DNA of 64,000 nt from Leifsonia poae. Its GTDB lineage: Bacteria; Actinomycetota; Actinomycetes; Actinomycetales; Microbacteriaceae. How positions within the stretch are numbered: position 1 is the stretch's first letter; the number at the start of each line of letters is the position of its first letter. The notes under the pieces were generated by a model. It did not search any database and was not told the DNA's origin. It worked only from the letters and a program-made list of their open reading frames with translations. The translations under genes were made by a program, and so were the position numbers. Shown here one piece after another: positions 8,980 to 17,040 of this stretch. The stretch is from positions 806,001 through 870,000 of the forward strand of contig NZ_JAIHLP010000002.1 of NCBI RefSeq assembly GCF_020009625.1. The letters are read 5' to 3'.

Positions 8980-9867
8980 CTACTCGTTACCCTTGGGAGC
9001 GCCCGTGCCGGGCAGGTTGGTGTTGCGGTCGTACTCGGAGCCGAGCTGGCCCTCGTACCCCTGGTCGCGCAGGCTCTTGATGTGGGCCTCGTATTCCGCC
9101 TGCGGCACGATCTTCAGATTGAAGAGCATGGCCGAGTGATACTCGCCGCAGAGCTCGGCGCACTTGCCGACGAAGGTGCCGGTGCGGCCCGTCGTCTCGA
9201 AGTACATCTTGTTGGTCTGGCCCGGGATGATGTCTTTCTTGTAGAGCATCGCGGGAACCCAGAACGAGTGGATCACATCTCGGGAGTCGAGCAGAATGGT
9301 GATCTTCTTGTTCTCCGGCAGATACAGGGTGGGGATCTCCCCCTCTTGAACCGCACCGGGCGTCGCGCTCGAGTCGTCCGGCTGAACCTGGATGCCCGGG
9401 TCGTACACATCGTCGTTCGTGTAGTTGAAGTCCCACGCCCACTGCTTCGCGTAGACCTGGATGGTGAGGTCGGGATGCGCGTACGGCTTCTCGATCGCAT
9501 CCTGGTCACGGGCGGTGAAGGCGAAGAATCCGAGAACCAGGATGAGCGGCACGATCGTGTAGAAGATCTCGATCGGCATGTTGTAGCGCATCTGCACAGG
9601 GAGTCCGGTCTGACCCTTGCGGCGGCGGTACACGATCACCGCGAAGATGATCAGGCCCCAGACGATCACGCCGACGATCAGAAGCACCAGCCAGCTGGTG
9701 ACCCAGAGGCCGCTGACCCGCTCCGTGTGGTTGGTGACGGGCTCTTTGCCTTCGACGAAGCCGGGCAGGAATCCGTTCAGCTGGGCCTGCGTGCAGCCCG
9801 CAAGGACGATTGCGAGTGTCGCTGCGATCGGGATAGCAGCCCATCGGAGACGGCGATTGTGACGCAC
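8980..9867 (-). CDS. ctaC: Cytochrome c oxidase subunit II
   Basis: Holds the CuA centre that takes electrons from QcrC. The 295-residue protein has a lipoprotein-type signal peptide ending LAGC (cysteine about residue 25), two membrane helices (about 56-79 and 99-118) and a cupredoxin domain with the CuA ligands in [12 protein letters not shown]. The start is GTG at 9867 with GAAAGG upstream. First gene of ctaC-ctaD-ctaF. Confidence 0.97.
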   Translation of the reverse strand: MRHNRRLRWAAIPIAATLAIVLAGCTQAQLNGFLPGFVEGKEPVTNHTERVSGLWVTSWLVLLIVGVIVWGLIIFAVIVYRRRKGQTGLPVQMRYNMPIEIFYTIVPLILVLGFFAFTARDQDAIEKPYAHPDLTIQVYAKQWAWDFNYTNDDVYDPGIQVQPDDSSATPGAVQEGEIPTLYLPENKKITILLDSRDVIHSFWVPAMLYKKDIIPGQTNKMYFETTGRTGTFVGKCAELCGEYHSAMLFNLKIVPQAEYEAHIKSLRDQGYEGQLGSEYDRNTNLPGTGAPKGNE

Positions 9868-9956
9868 CGGTGACCTTTCAGAGACTCATGGACAGTTCAC
9901 ATTCAACTGTATTTGACCGTTACCACCCTACTCCGCCGCACGCGCCGGAACGAACC

Positions 9957-9988
9957 AGAAAGGGCCGCCCAATCGGGCGGCCCTTTCT
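9957..9988 (-). terminator. Terminator after the Fe-S insertion gene
   Basis: AGAAAGGGCCGCCC pairs with GGGCGGCCCTTTCT around a four-base loop. It follows the stop at 10017 of the minus-strand HesB gene and precedes the ctaC promoter region, so it insulates the two. Confidence 0.85.
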
Positions 9989-10016
9989 GTATTTCTGTGC
10001 TACAGCGCGGGTCGGC

Positions 10017-10373
10017 TCAGTGGAACGAGTCCCCACAGGCGCAGCTTCCGCCCGCGTTGGGGTTGTCGATGGTGAACCCCTGCTTCTGGATGGTGTCTTC
10101 GAAGTCGATCGAGGCGCCGTCGAGGTACGGAACGCTCATCTTGTCGACGATCACCTCGACGCCGTCGAAATCGACCGTCGCATCGCCGTCGAGCATGCGC
10201 TCGTCGAAGTACAGCTGGTAGATCAGGCCGGAGCATCCACCGGGCTGGACGGCGACGCGCAGACGCAGGTCGTCGCGGCCCTCCTGCTCGAGCAGGGTGC
10301 GGACCTTGGTGGCGGCGGTGTCGGTGAGCCCGACGCCGTGCGCCTTCGAGGCGGTCAGTGTTGTGTCGGTCAT
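10017..10373 (-). CDS. erpA: HesB/IscA-family iron-sulfur cluster insertion protein
   Basis: Small A-type carrier that delivers Fe-S clusters to target proteins. From the ATG at 10373 it is 118 residues; a GTG 12 bases upstream is less likely because GAGGAG sits correctly for 10373. The three conserved cysteines are visible: one in QPGGCSGLIY and two in the C-terminal SCACGDSFH. The M. tuberculosis homologue (Rv2204c) has the same position beside the cta genes. The symbol follows common annotation; which A-type subfamily it belongs to is not certain. Confidence 0.88.
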   Translation of the reverse strand: MTDTTLTASKAHGVGLTDTAATKVRTLLEQEGRDDLRLRVAVQPGGCSGLIYQLYFDERMLDGDATVDFDGVEVIVDKMSVPYLDGASIDFEDTIQKQGFTIDNPNAGGSCACGDSFH

Positions 10374-10469
10374 GGCACTCCTCACACAGGTGCGGTTGGG
10401 TCGATCAAGAAAATCTGGGTCGATTCTACGTTGGAAAACCGGGAACGACCCGAGTTCATTCCTGGCGGC

Positions 10470-11894
10470 TCATTCCGATCGTCGATCGAGGCGAGCCAGC
10501 AGCAGGGCCTCCGCCAGGATCGCCCGCTTGAAAACACCGAGGTGGAGCGATTCGTTGGGGCTGTGCGCGCGGGTGTCGGGGTCTTCGACCCCGGTCACCA
10601 GGATCTGTGCGTCGGGGAACTCGCGCACGAGGTCGGCGATGAACGGGATGGACCCGCCGACGCCGGTCTCGACCGCGTCTTTGCCCCACGCATCCGTCAT
10701 CGCCCGCTTGGCCTCGGAGGCCGCCCAGCCGTCGGTGTCGACGAGGAAGGCGTCCCCGGTGTCGACGTCGTCGATCTCGAGGTGCGCGCCGAACGGCGCA
10801 TTGGCGCGAAGGTGCCGTTCGAGCGCTTTGTAAGCGTCGGACGCGGCCTGCCCAGGGGCGACCCGCGCGCTGATGCGCACGGCAACGCTCGGCAGCAGAG
10901 TGTTGGAGGCGTTGGCGACGCTGGGTGCGTCGATGCCCGTGACGGTCACCGTCGGCTTCGACCACATCCGCGACAGGATGGGTCCGGTGCCGATCGAGGT
11001 CACACCGTCGAGCAGAGCGGCCTCCTCCCGGAATTGCTCCTCCGAACGCACGGGCGGCTCGGCGGCATCGGTGCGCTCCGTCAAACCGTCGACGGCGACC
11101 GAGCCGTCCTCGTCGTGCAGGGTGGCAAGCAGTCTGACCATGGCGAGCATCGCATCCGGGGCCGCGCCACCGAACATCCCGGAGTGCGAAGCGTGCGCGA
11201 GGGTTGAGACGGTGAGCTTGAAGGTCACGTTCCCGCGCAGCGAGACGGTGAGGGCCGGCGTGTCGATATCGACGTTGTCCGAGTCGGCGACGACGATCAC
11301 ATCGGCTTTCAGCTCGGCCTTGTTCTGGTCGAGGAAGTTCGCGAACGAGCGGGAGCCGAACTCCTCCTCCCCCTCGATGAAGACGGCGAGCCCCAGATCG
11401 AAGTCCGGTCCGAGCGCGCCGACCAGCGCGCGCACGCTCGCGACATGCGCCATCACACCCGCCTTGTCGTCGGCCGCACCGCGCCCGTAGAGGCGGTCAC
11501 CGCGCACGGTCGGCTCGAACGGCCGGGTCTGCCAGTCCTCATCCTTGCCCGGGGGCTGCACATCGTGGTGCGCGTAGAGGAGCACGGTCGGCCGACCGTT
11601 CCGCGCGGCTCGCGTGGCGAGAACCGCCGGCTGCCCGAGCTCGGCCCCACCGCCGATCGGGGCCTGCCGGATGCTGACGCTCTCGAACGCACCGGTCGCC
11701 TCGAGCAGACCGGCGACCGCGGCGGCGCTGGCCGCGACCTGCGCCGGATCGAAGGCAGACCACGACACCGAAGGGAGACGGACGAGCGCCCCCAGATCCG
11801 CGATCGCGGACGGCAGACCCTGCTCGACCCCGGCGCGGATGCGCGCCTCGGCTTCTGCGGATTCGGTGGGGGACGCAAGTTGATGGTTCGTCAT
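10470..11894 (-). CDS. M20-family dipeptidase / metallopeptidase
   Basis: Zinc-dependent peptidase of the ArgE/DapE/ACY1/CPG2 superfamily. From the ATG at 11894 it is 474 residues. Metal-site motifs are visible: YAHHDVQP (about residues 105-112), GRGAADDKAG (about 136-145), EGEEEFGS (about 174-181) and a later DSD. The dimerisation domain lies between about residues 215 and 350. TAAGAT lies seven bases before the ATG and no ribosome site is present, so the message is probably leaderless; an in-frame start 48 bases upstream would overlap this promoter. Substrate cannot be read from sequence. Confidence 0.88.
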   Translation of the reverse strand: MTNHQLASPTESAEAEARIRAGVEQGLPSAIADLGALVRLPSVSWSAFDPAQVAASAAAVAGLLEATGAFESVSIRQAPIGGGAELGQPAVLATRAARNGRPTVLLYAHHDVQPPGKDEDWQTRPFEPTVRGDRLYGRGAADDKAGVMAHVASVRALVGALGPDFDLGLAVFIEGEEEFGSRSFANFLDQNKAELKADVIVVADSDNVDIDTPALTVSLRGNVTFKLTVSTLAHASHSGMFGGAAPDAMLAMVRLLATLHDEDGSVAVDGLTERTDAAEPPVRSEEQFREEAALLDGVTSIGTGPILSRMWSKPTVTVTGIDAPSVANASNTLLPSVAVRISARVAPGQAASDAYKALERHLRANAPFGAHLEIDDVDTGDAFLVDTDGWAASEAKRAMTDAWGKDAVETGVGGSIPFIADLVREFPDAQILVTGVEDPDTRAHSPNESLHLGVFKRAILAEALLLARLDRRSE

Positions 11895-11907
11895 GACGGT
11901 AATCTTA
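11895..11907 (-). promoter_or_regulatory. -10 element of the M20 peptidase gene
   Basis: TAAGAT (11907-11902) lies seven bases upstream of the ATG at 11894, with no Shine-Dalgarno between. It fits the leaderless pattern seen elsewhere in the window. Confidence 0.45.
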
Positions 11908-11935
11908 AGTGGACCCCCCGATCGAAGGCTTAACG

Positions 11936-12532
11936 TTGGCAAAACGAGACAACCCGGACACCAGTGACGCGGCAGACCACGTCATTGAGACCGCAGAAGA
12001 GACCGCCGAGCGGCTGGCGCAGGGCAAGGGCGCCCCGACGCCGACCCGTCGCGAGCAGGAAGCCGCTCGAAAGCGGCCTCTGGTGCCCACCGATCGCAAG
12101 GAGGCCGCACGCCAGGCGCGTGCGAAGACCACCGAGGCCAGGGAGAAGGCGCGCGTCGGCATGGCCGCCGGCGACGACCGCTACCTCACGGCCCGTGACA
12201 AGGGCCCACAGCGGCGTTATGTGCGCGACTACGTCGACGCGCGGTTCAACATCGGCGAGTTCCTCATCCCCGTGATGCTGCTGGTGATCGTGCTCTCATT
12301 CCTGCCCGGATACTTCCAGGTGTACGGGCTGCTCGCGCTGTGGGGGTTCTTCCTCGTCGCGGTGATCGACTGCTTCATCCTCGGCTTCCTCGTGCGCCGC
12401 AAGCTCGGCGCGAAGTTCGGCGTCTCGAAGGTGGAACGCGGCGTGCGCTGGTACGCGGCGATGCGCGCCCTGCAGTTGCGCGTCATCCGTCTGCCGAAGC
12501 CGCAGGTCAAGCGCGGCCAGTTCCCCAGCTGA
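11936..12532 (+). CDS. DUF3043 membrane protein
   Basis: Conserved actinobacterial protein of unknown function. The TTG at 11936 is chosen because GAAGG lies seven bases upstream and the protein then begins MAKRDNPDT, typical of the family; this gives 198 residues. The first 100 residues are charged and Lys/Arg/Glu-rich. Two adjacent membrane helices follow (about residues 108-128 and 130-152), then a basic tail. It is followed after one base by the RNase H gene, so the two are co-translated; the functional link is unknown. Confidence 0.85.
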   Translation: MAKRDNPDTSDAADHVIETAEETAERLAQGKGAPTPTRREQEAARKRPLVPTDRKEAARQARAKTTEAREKARVGMAAGDDRYLTARDKGPQRRYVRDYVDARFNIGEFLIPVMLLVIVLSFLPGYFQVYGLLALWGFFLVAVIDCFILGFLVRRKLGAKFGVSKVERGVRWYAAMRALQLRVIRLPKPQVKRGQFPS

Positions 12533-12533
12533 C

Positions 12534-13478
12534 GTGACGATCGTCGCAGCAGCGGACGGCTCCGCACTCGGCAACCCCGGTCCCGCCGGATGGGCGTGGT
12601 ACGTGGATGACGCCACCTGGGCGGCCGGTGGCTGGCCGCACGGCACCAACAATCAGGGCGAGCTCATGGCGGTGGTCGACCTGCTCGAATCGACCGCCCA
12701 CGTCGACGACGATCTCCGCATCCTCTGCGATAGCCAGTACGTCATCAACGCGGTCACCAAATGGATGCCCGGGTGGAAGCGCAAAGGCTGGCGCAAGGCC
12801 GACGGCTCCCCCGTTCTCAACCGGGAGCTGCTCGAACGCCTCGATCGCGCCACCCAGGGGCGCCGATACACCTTCGAGTGGGTCAAAGGGCACGCCGGCC
12901 ACGACCTCAACGAGGCGGCGGATGTGCGAGCCCGAGCCGTGGCCACCGCTTACCAGAACGACGCCCCGATCCCGATCGGCCCGGGCTGGCCAGGCGCGAT
13001 CCGTGCCGACGCGAACGGGGAGGTCATCGAGGGCCCCCATGCCGGCGCCCCCACACAGTCCGACGTGACCTCGGTGCCGGCTGCGACCGCGGTCGAGCTC
13101 GACCTTTTCGGCGACGACCTGCTCGCCGACGAATCCGACGCCGAGATCGTGACCCGCCTGGAACGCGAGCTCCAAGAGGTGGCCGTGCGAGCGGACTCCT
13201 CACGGGTCGCCGCGATTCTGCACCCGGCCTTCGAGGAGATCGGCCGCTCGGGCCGGCTCTGGGGGCGTGATGCGACGCTGCAGGCGCTGGCGGCCGAAGA
13301 AGACCCGTCTCCGGTCACTTTCGAGGTGCTGGGCGTCGACCGTGTCGCCGGAGACACCATTCTCCTGACGACCCGCACGACGGATGCCCGTGGCAGCGCC
13401 CTCCGCAGCTCGCTGTGGCTGCGCACGGACGGGCGCTGGCGCATCCGGTTCCACCAGGGGACACCCGAGGCCGAATAG
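12534..13478 (+). CDS. Ribonuclease HI fused to a C-terminal DUF4440/NTF2-like domain
   Basis: The N-terminal domain (residues 1 to about 150) is an RNase HI that cuts the RNA strand of RNA-DNA hybrids. Catalytic acids are visible in AADGSALGNPG, NNQGELMAVVDL, LCDSQYVINAV and GHDLNEAADVRARA, with the conserved His in VKGHAGHD. A 45-residue linker leads to a C-terminal domain of about 120 residues (LERELQEVAVR to RWRIRFHQGTPEAE) that looks like a DUF4440/SnoaL-type NTF2 fold. The GTG start lies one base after the DUF3043 stop. The added domain has no known role with RNase H; it could bind a ligand or mediate dimerisation. Confidence 0.85.
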   Translation: MTIVAAADGSALGNPGPAGWAWYVDDATWAAGGWPHGTNNQGELMAVVDLLESTAHVDDDLRILCDSQYVINAVTKWMPGWKRKGWRKADGSPVLNRELLERLDRATQGRRYTFEWVKGHAGHDLNEAADVRARAVATAYQNDAPIPIGPGWPGAIRADANGEVIEGPHAGAPTQSDVTSVPAATAVELDLFGDDLLADESDAEIVTRLERELQEVAVRADSSRVAAILHPAFEEIGRSGRLWGRDATLQALAAEEDPSPVTFEVLGVDRVAGDTILLTTRTTDARGSALRSSLWLRTDGRWRIRFHQGTPEAE

Positions 13479-13498
13479 GCCGGCTCCCCGCCCTGGCC

Positions 13499-14521
13499 TC
13501 AGCGGTTCGCGAGCCCGCGGTTGATCTGTCGCGCCCAGAGCGGGCCGAGGTAGAGGAATGCGGTGTAGCCCTGCACCAGAGTGGCTCCCGCGTCGAGGCG
13601 TGCCCGCACATCCGCCGCCGTCTCGACCCCGCCGACCGAGATCACACACAGCTCGGCGGGCACCTGCGAACGGATCAGCCGCAGCACCTCCAGCGAACGA
13701 GCGGCGAGCGGCGCACCCGAGAGCCCGCCGGCTCCGGCCGTCTCGACGACGGCCGAATCGGTTCGCAGCCCCTCGCGGGAGATCGTGGTGTTCGTCGCGA
13801 TGATGCCGGCCAGGCCGATCCGCACCACCAGCTCGGCGATCTTCTGCACCTGGTCGTCGGTGAGGTCGGGCGCGATCTTCACCAGCAGTGGGGTACCGCC
13901 GGCGACACCCTTCACCGCCTCCAGCAGCGGCGCGAGCAGATCGAGCTCTTGCAGACCGCGGAGACCCGGCGTGTTCGGCGAGCTCACGTTGACCACCAGA
14001 TAGTCGGCAACGGGGGCGAGAGCGCGCGCGCTGTCGAGGTAGTCGGCCGTCGCATCCTCGACCGCGACGACACGGCTCTTGCCGATGTTAATGCCCAGCA
14101 CCGGTCGAACCCGTTTGGCCGCTGTCGTGGCGAGACGCGACGCCGCAGCGTTCGCACCGTGGTTGTTGAATCCCATCCGGTTGATGACGGCACGATCCGG
14201 GATCAGACGGAACAGCCGGGGCTTCTCGTTGCCCGGCTGAGCCTGAGCGGTGAGCGTGCCGACCTCGACGTGGCCGAAGCCGAGTTGGCCGAGACCGATG
14301 ACGCCCTCGCCGTCTTTGTCGAAACCGGCCGCGACACCGAACGGTGAATCGAAGCGGAGACCGAGCGCGTCGACCGCCAGCGAGGGATCGGGCCGGGTGA
14401 AACGGCGGACGAGGCGACCGAAGCCGAGGGCCGGGAGCGCCCGGATGACGAGGAACGCCAGGTGGTGTGCGCGCTCAGGGTCGAGCTTCGAGAGGACGAG
14501 GGTGAAGAGTGTGCGATACAT
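13499..14521 (-). CDS. pyrD: Dihydroorotate dehydrogenase (quinone), class 2
   Basis: Oxidises dihydroorotate to orotate at the membrane, passing electrons to menaquinone. The 340-residue protein has the class 2 N-terminal helix for membrane contact (MYRTLFTLVLSKLDPERAHHL), FMN-binding segments (AAGFDKDGEG, NRMGFNNHG), the catalytic serine region NVSSPNTPGLR (about residues 179-189) and the C-terminal SVGGVET and GYTAFLYLGP segments. TAATCT lies nine bases before the ATG with no clear ribosome site. Convergent with the RNase H gene, 20 bases apart, with no clear terminator. Confidence 0.96.
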   Translation of the reverse strand: MYRTLFTLVLSKLDPERAHHLAFLVIRALPALGFGRLVRRFTRPDPSLAVDALGLRFDSPFGVAAGFDKDGEGVIGLGQLGFGHVEVGTLTAQAQPGNEKPRLFRLIPDRAVINRMGFNNHGANAAASRLATTAAKRVRPVLGINIGKSRVVAVEDATADYLDSARALAPVADYLVVNVSSPNTPGLRGLQELDLLAPLLEAVKGVAGGTPLLVKIAPDLTDDQVQKIAELVVRIGLAGIIATNTTISREGLRTDSAVVETAGAGGLSGAPLAARSLEVLRLIRSQVPAELCVISVGGVETAADVRARLDAGATLVQGYTAFLYLGPLWARQINRGLANR

Positions 14522-14536
14522 GCCTGTAGAAGATTA
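14522..14536 (-). promoter_or_regulatory. -10 element of pyrD
   Basis: TAATCT (14536-14531) lies nine bases before the ATG at 14521. Transcription would start within about three bases of the ATG, giving an almost leaderless message. Confidence 0.4.
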
Positions 14537-14559
14537 CCGGCCCGCGCTCGACTCCGGTG

Positions 14560-15033
14560 TCACGCCTCCGCGTCGACCGGCGTGCTGTGGTGCTCGATGC
14601 GCAATTGACGAATGGCGTCGTCGAAGTCATCGAGCGAGCTGAAGGCCTGGTAGACACTCGCGAAACGCAGGTAGGCCACCTCGTCGAGCTCGCGCAGCGG
14701 CGGCAGGATGGCGAGGCCGATGTCGTTCGCCTCGATCTGCGAAGCGCCGGTGGAGCGGATGGTCTCTTCCACCTTCTGCGCAAGCACTGCCAGATCGGAG
14801 TCAGTGACCGGCCGGCCCTGGCACGCCTTGCGCACGCCGAGCACGATCTTCTCCCGGCTGAACGGCTCCGCGACCCCGCTGCGCTTGATCACGCTGAGGC
14901 TGGCGGTCTCCGTCGTGCTGAACCGGCGGCCGCACTCCGGGCACTGCCGGCGACGGCGGATGGAGAGGCCGTCATCACTGGTGCGCGAGTCGATGACACG
15001 GGAATCCGGGTGGCGGCAAAAGGGGCAGAACAT
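14560..15033 (-). CDS. nrdR: Transcriptional repressor NrdR
   Basis: ATP/dATP-sensing repressor of ribonucleotide reductase genes. The 157-residue protein has the N-terminal zinc ribbon (cysteines in MFCPFC and QCPECGRRF) and an ATP-cone domain from about residue 46 ([20 protein letters not shown]). TAGACT lies nine bases before the ATG, and GGGAG is also present four bases before it. No ribonucleotide reductase gene is in the window, so its targets are elsewhere. Same strand as hisD, 47 bases downstream of it. Confidence 0.95.
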   Translation of the reverse strand: MFCPFCRHPDSRVIDSRTSDDGLSIRRRRQCPECGRRFSTTETASLSVIKRSGVAEPFSREKIVLGVRKACQGRPVTDSDLAVLAQKVEETIRSTGASQIEANDIGLAILPPLRELDEVAYLRFASVYQAFSSLDDFDDAIRQLRIEHHSTPVDAEA

Positions 15034-15080
15034 GGTGCTCCCAGTCTATGCGAGGCGGACGAAGGCCGGTTCGACGCCGG

Positions 15081-16388
15081 TCAGCGCGGAAAACGCGCTG
15101 TGACCGCCTCGCCGTGCGCGGGAAGATCCTCGGCCGTCGACAGCGCGACGATCCGGTCGGCGGCCTCGCCGAGAGCGGCGCGGTCATAGCGAATGACCTG
15201 CTGCGGACGCAGGAACGAGTAGGCGCCGAGCCCGGAGGAGAACCGCGCCTGACCGCCGGTGGGGAGCACGTGGTTGGAGCCGGCGAGGTAGTCGCCGAGA
15301 CTCACCGGGGAGTCGGGCCCGAGGAAGATGGCTCCGGCGTTCTCGATCGCGGCCAGCACGGCGTCGTCGTCGCGGGTCTGGATCTCGAGGTGCTCGGGAC
15401 CGTAGGCGTTGCTGAACGCAGCGGCGGCTGTGAGATCGTCGACCAGCACGATCGCCGACTGCGGGCCAGAGAGGGCTGTGCGGACGCGCTCCGCGTGCTT
15501 GGTGTTCGCGGCGACGGTGGCCAGCTCGGCGGCGACCCGATCGGCGAACTCCGCACTGTCGGTGACCAGCAGCGATGCGGCGGCCTCGTCGTGCTCGGCC
15601 TGGCTCACCAGGTCGGCGGCGACGAACCGGGCATCGGCCGTCGCATCCGCGATGACGAGGATCTCGGTGGTCCCCGCTTCCGCATCGATCCCGACCAGAC
15701 CCCGCACGACCCGCTTGGCCGCAGCCACGTAGATGTTGCCAGGACCGGTGATGACCTGCACGGGTTCGAGATCGAGGTCGGGGACGCCCCACGCGAGCGC
15801 ACCGATGGCTCCGGCGCCGCCCATGGCATAGACCTCGTCGATGCCGAGCAGACCGGCCGCTCCGAGGATCGTCGGGTGCACCGCTCCGCCGAACTCGCGC
15901 TGCGGCGGGCTGACGAGGGCGATGGACGCCACGCCGGCCACCTGTGCCGGCACGACGCTCATCACGACGCTCGAGGGGTAGACGGCTTTGCCGCCTGGAA
16001 CGTAGAGACCGGCACGCTCGACCGGTTGCCAGCGCTGCACGATCGTCGCCCCGGGCCCGATGACCGTCTCGGCCGGCGCCGGCACCTGCGCGGCCGTCGC
16101 CTGACGAACGCGCGCGATGACCGATTCGAGCGCTTCTCGCACGTCGGCAGGAAGCGCGAGCACTGCGGCGTCGATATCGGCCTGCGGCACGCGAACCGAC
16201 TCGGGGACGACGCCGTCGAACTTCTCCGACTGTTCCGCGAGCGCGGCAGCACCCCGCTCCTTCACTTCGTCGATGAGCTGGGCGGCGACGACCATCGCCG
16301 TCGATACGTCGACGACGGGCCGCGGGAGCGAGCGGGCGAAGGCGGCGCGTGTAGGCTGGATTCCGCGGAGATCTGTGGTCTGCATCAT
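15081..16388 (-). CDS. hisD: Histidinol dehydrogenase
   Basis: Performs the last two oxidations of histidine synthesis with NAD and zinc. The 435-residue protein is of family length. Visible signatures are VPGGKAVYPSSVVMSVVPA (about residues 126-144), VITGPGNIYVAAAKR (about 213-227), SQAEHDEAAASLLVT (about 261-275), the YGPEHLEI motif with a catalytic Glu-His, and GDYLAGSNHVLPTGG (about 382-396). Two adjacent ATGs (16388, 16385) are possible starts; TAGGCT lies nine bases before the first. No other his gene follows. Confidence 0.96.
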   Translation of the reverse strand: MMQTTDLRGIQPTRAAFARSLPRPVVDVSTAMVVAAQLIDEVKERGAAALAEQSEKFDGVVPESVRVPQADIDAAVLALPADVREALESVIARVRQATAAQVPAPAETVIGPGATIVQRWQPVERAGLYVPGGKAVYPSSVVMSVVPAQVAGVASIALVSPPQREFGGAVHPTILGAAGLLGIDEVYAMGGAGAIGALAWGVPDLDLEPVQVITGPGNIYVAAAKRVVRGLVGIDAEAGTTEILVIADATADARFVAADLVSQAEHDEAAASLLVTDSAEFADRVAAELATVAANTKHAERVRTALSGPQSAIVLVDDLTAAAAFSNAYGPEHLEIQTRDDDAVLAAIENAGAIFLGPDSPVSLGDYLAGSNHVLPTGGQARFSSGLGAYSFLRPQQVIRYDRAALGEAADRIVALSTAEDLPAHGEAVTARFPR

Positions 16389-16403
16389 GACCAGACCAGC
16401 CTA
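16389..16403 (-). promoter_or_regulatory. -10 element of hisD
   Basis: TAGGCT (16403-16398) lies nine bases before the first of the two hisD ATG codons; no clear Shine-Dalgarno sequence is present. Confidence 0.35.
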
Positions 16404-16443
16404 TCCGCAACGGGAATAGGCGGGAGCCAGACAAGCTTGATGC

Positions 16444-16992
16444 ATGCGTATGAATGAAGCAGCCCTGCCCCAGGACGCTCGGCCGATCGACAGCGTCGAG
16501 CCCGACGTGACCCCGGACCTCGCCGCCTTCCGTCACGCCTTCCGCCGTCACGCGGCCGGCGTCGCCATCATCACGGCACAGCAGCCCGACGGCAGCCCGG
16601 TCGGCTTCACGGCCACCTCCCTCGCCTCGCTCGCGGCCGTCCCGCCGCTCGCGACCTTCAACATCGCCCGCTCCGCCTCCAGCTGGCCGGCCATCGCCGA
16701 AACCGATCGCGTCGTCATCCACATGCTCGGAGTGCGCAACCGCGCGGTGGCAGAGAAGCTCGCCGGCGACAACGCTCTCCGCTTCGACGGAGACCACTGG
16801 TACCGCGGCCCCCACGGTCTCCCTGTCATCAAAGACGTGACCAGCTGGATGGTCGGCCGGATCGTCGAGCGCATCCCCGTGCACAACAACGCGGTCGTCG
16901 TGGTGCAGATCGAAGACGGCGCCGTCGGCGAGGATGACGAGGCGCTGCTGTACCACGAGCGCCGCTACCTCACCCCCGGCACCCTCGCCTGA
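16444..16992 (+). CDS. Flavin reductase-like, FMN-binding protein
   Basis: Member of the flavin reductase (FMN_red / HpaC-like) split-barrel family, which typically supplies reduced flavin to a monooxygenase. The 182-residue protein has the family pattern FRHAFRRHAAGVAIITAQQ, GFTATSLASLAAVPPLATFNIARSASSWP (about residues 57-85) and a late HNNAVVVVQIEDG strand. Start choice is open between ATG 16444 and 16450; neither has a well-placed ribosome site. No monooxygenase partner is adjacent, so its substrate is unknown. It is divergent from hisD. Confidence 0.82.
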   Translation: MRMNEAALPQDARPIDSVEPDVTPDLAAFRHAFRRHAAGVAIITAQQPDGSPVGFTATSLASLAAVPPLATFNIARSASSWPAIAETDRVVIHMLGVRNRAVAEKLAGDNALRFDGDHWYRGPHGLPVIKDVTSWMVGRIVERIPVHNNAVVVVQIEDGAVGEDDEALLYHERRYLTPGTLA

Positions 16993-17040
16993 GAGCCGCG
17001 GCACACCCGAACCGCGCGAACACGGTCACGGGAAGCGGCC

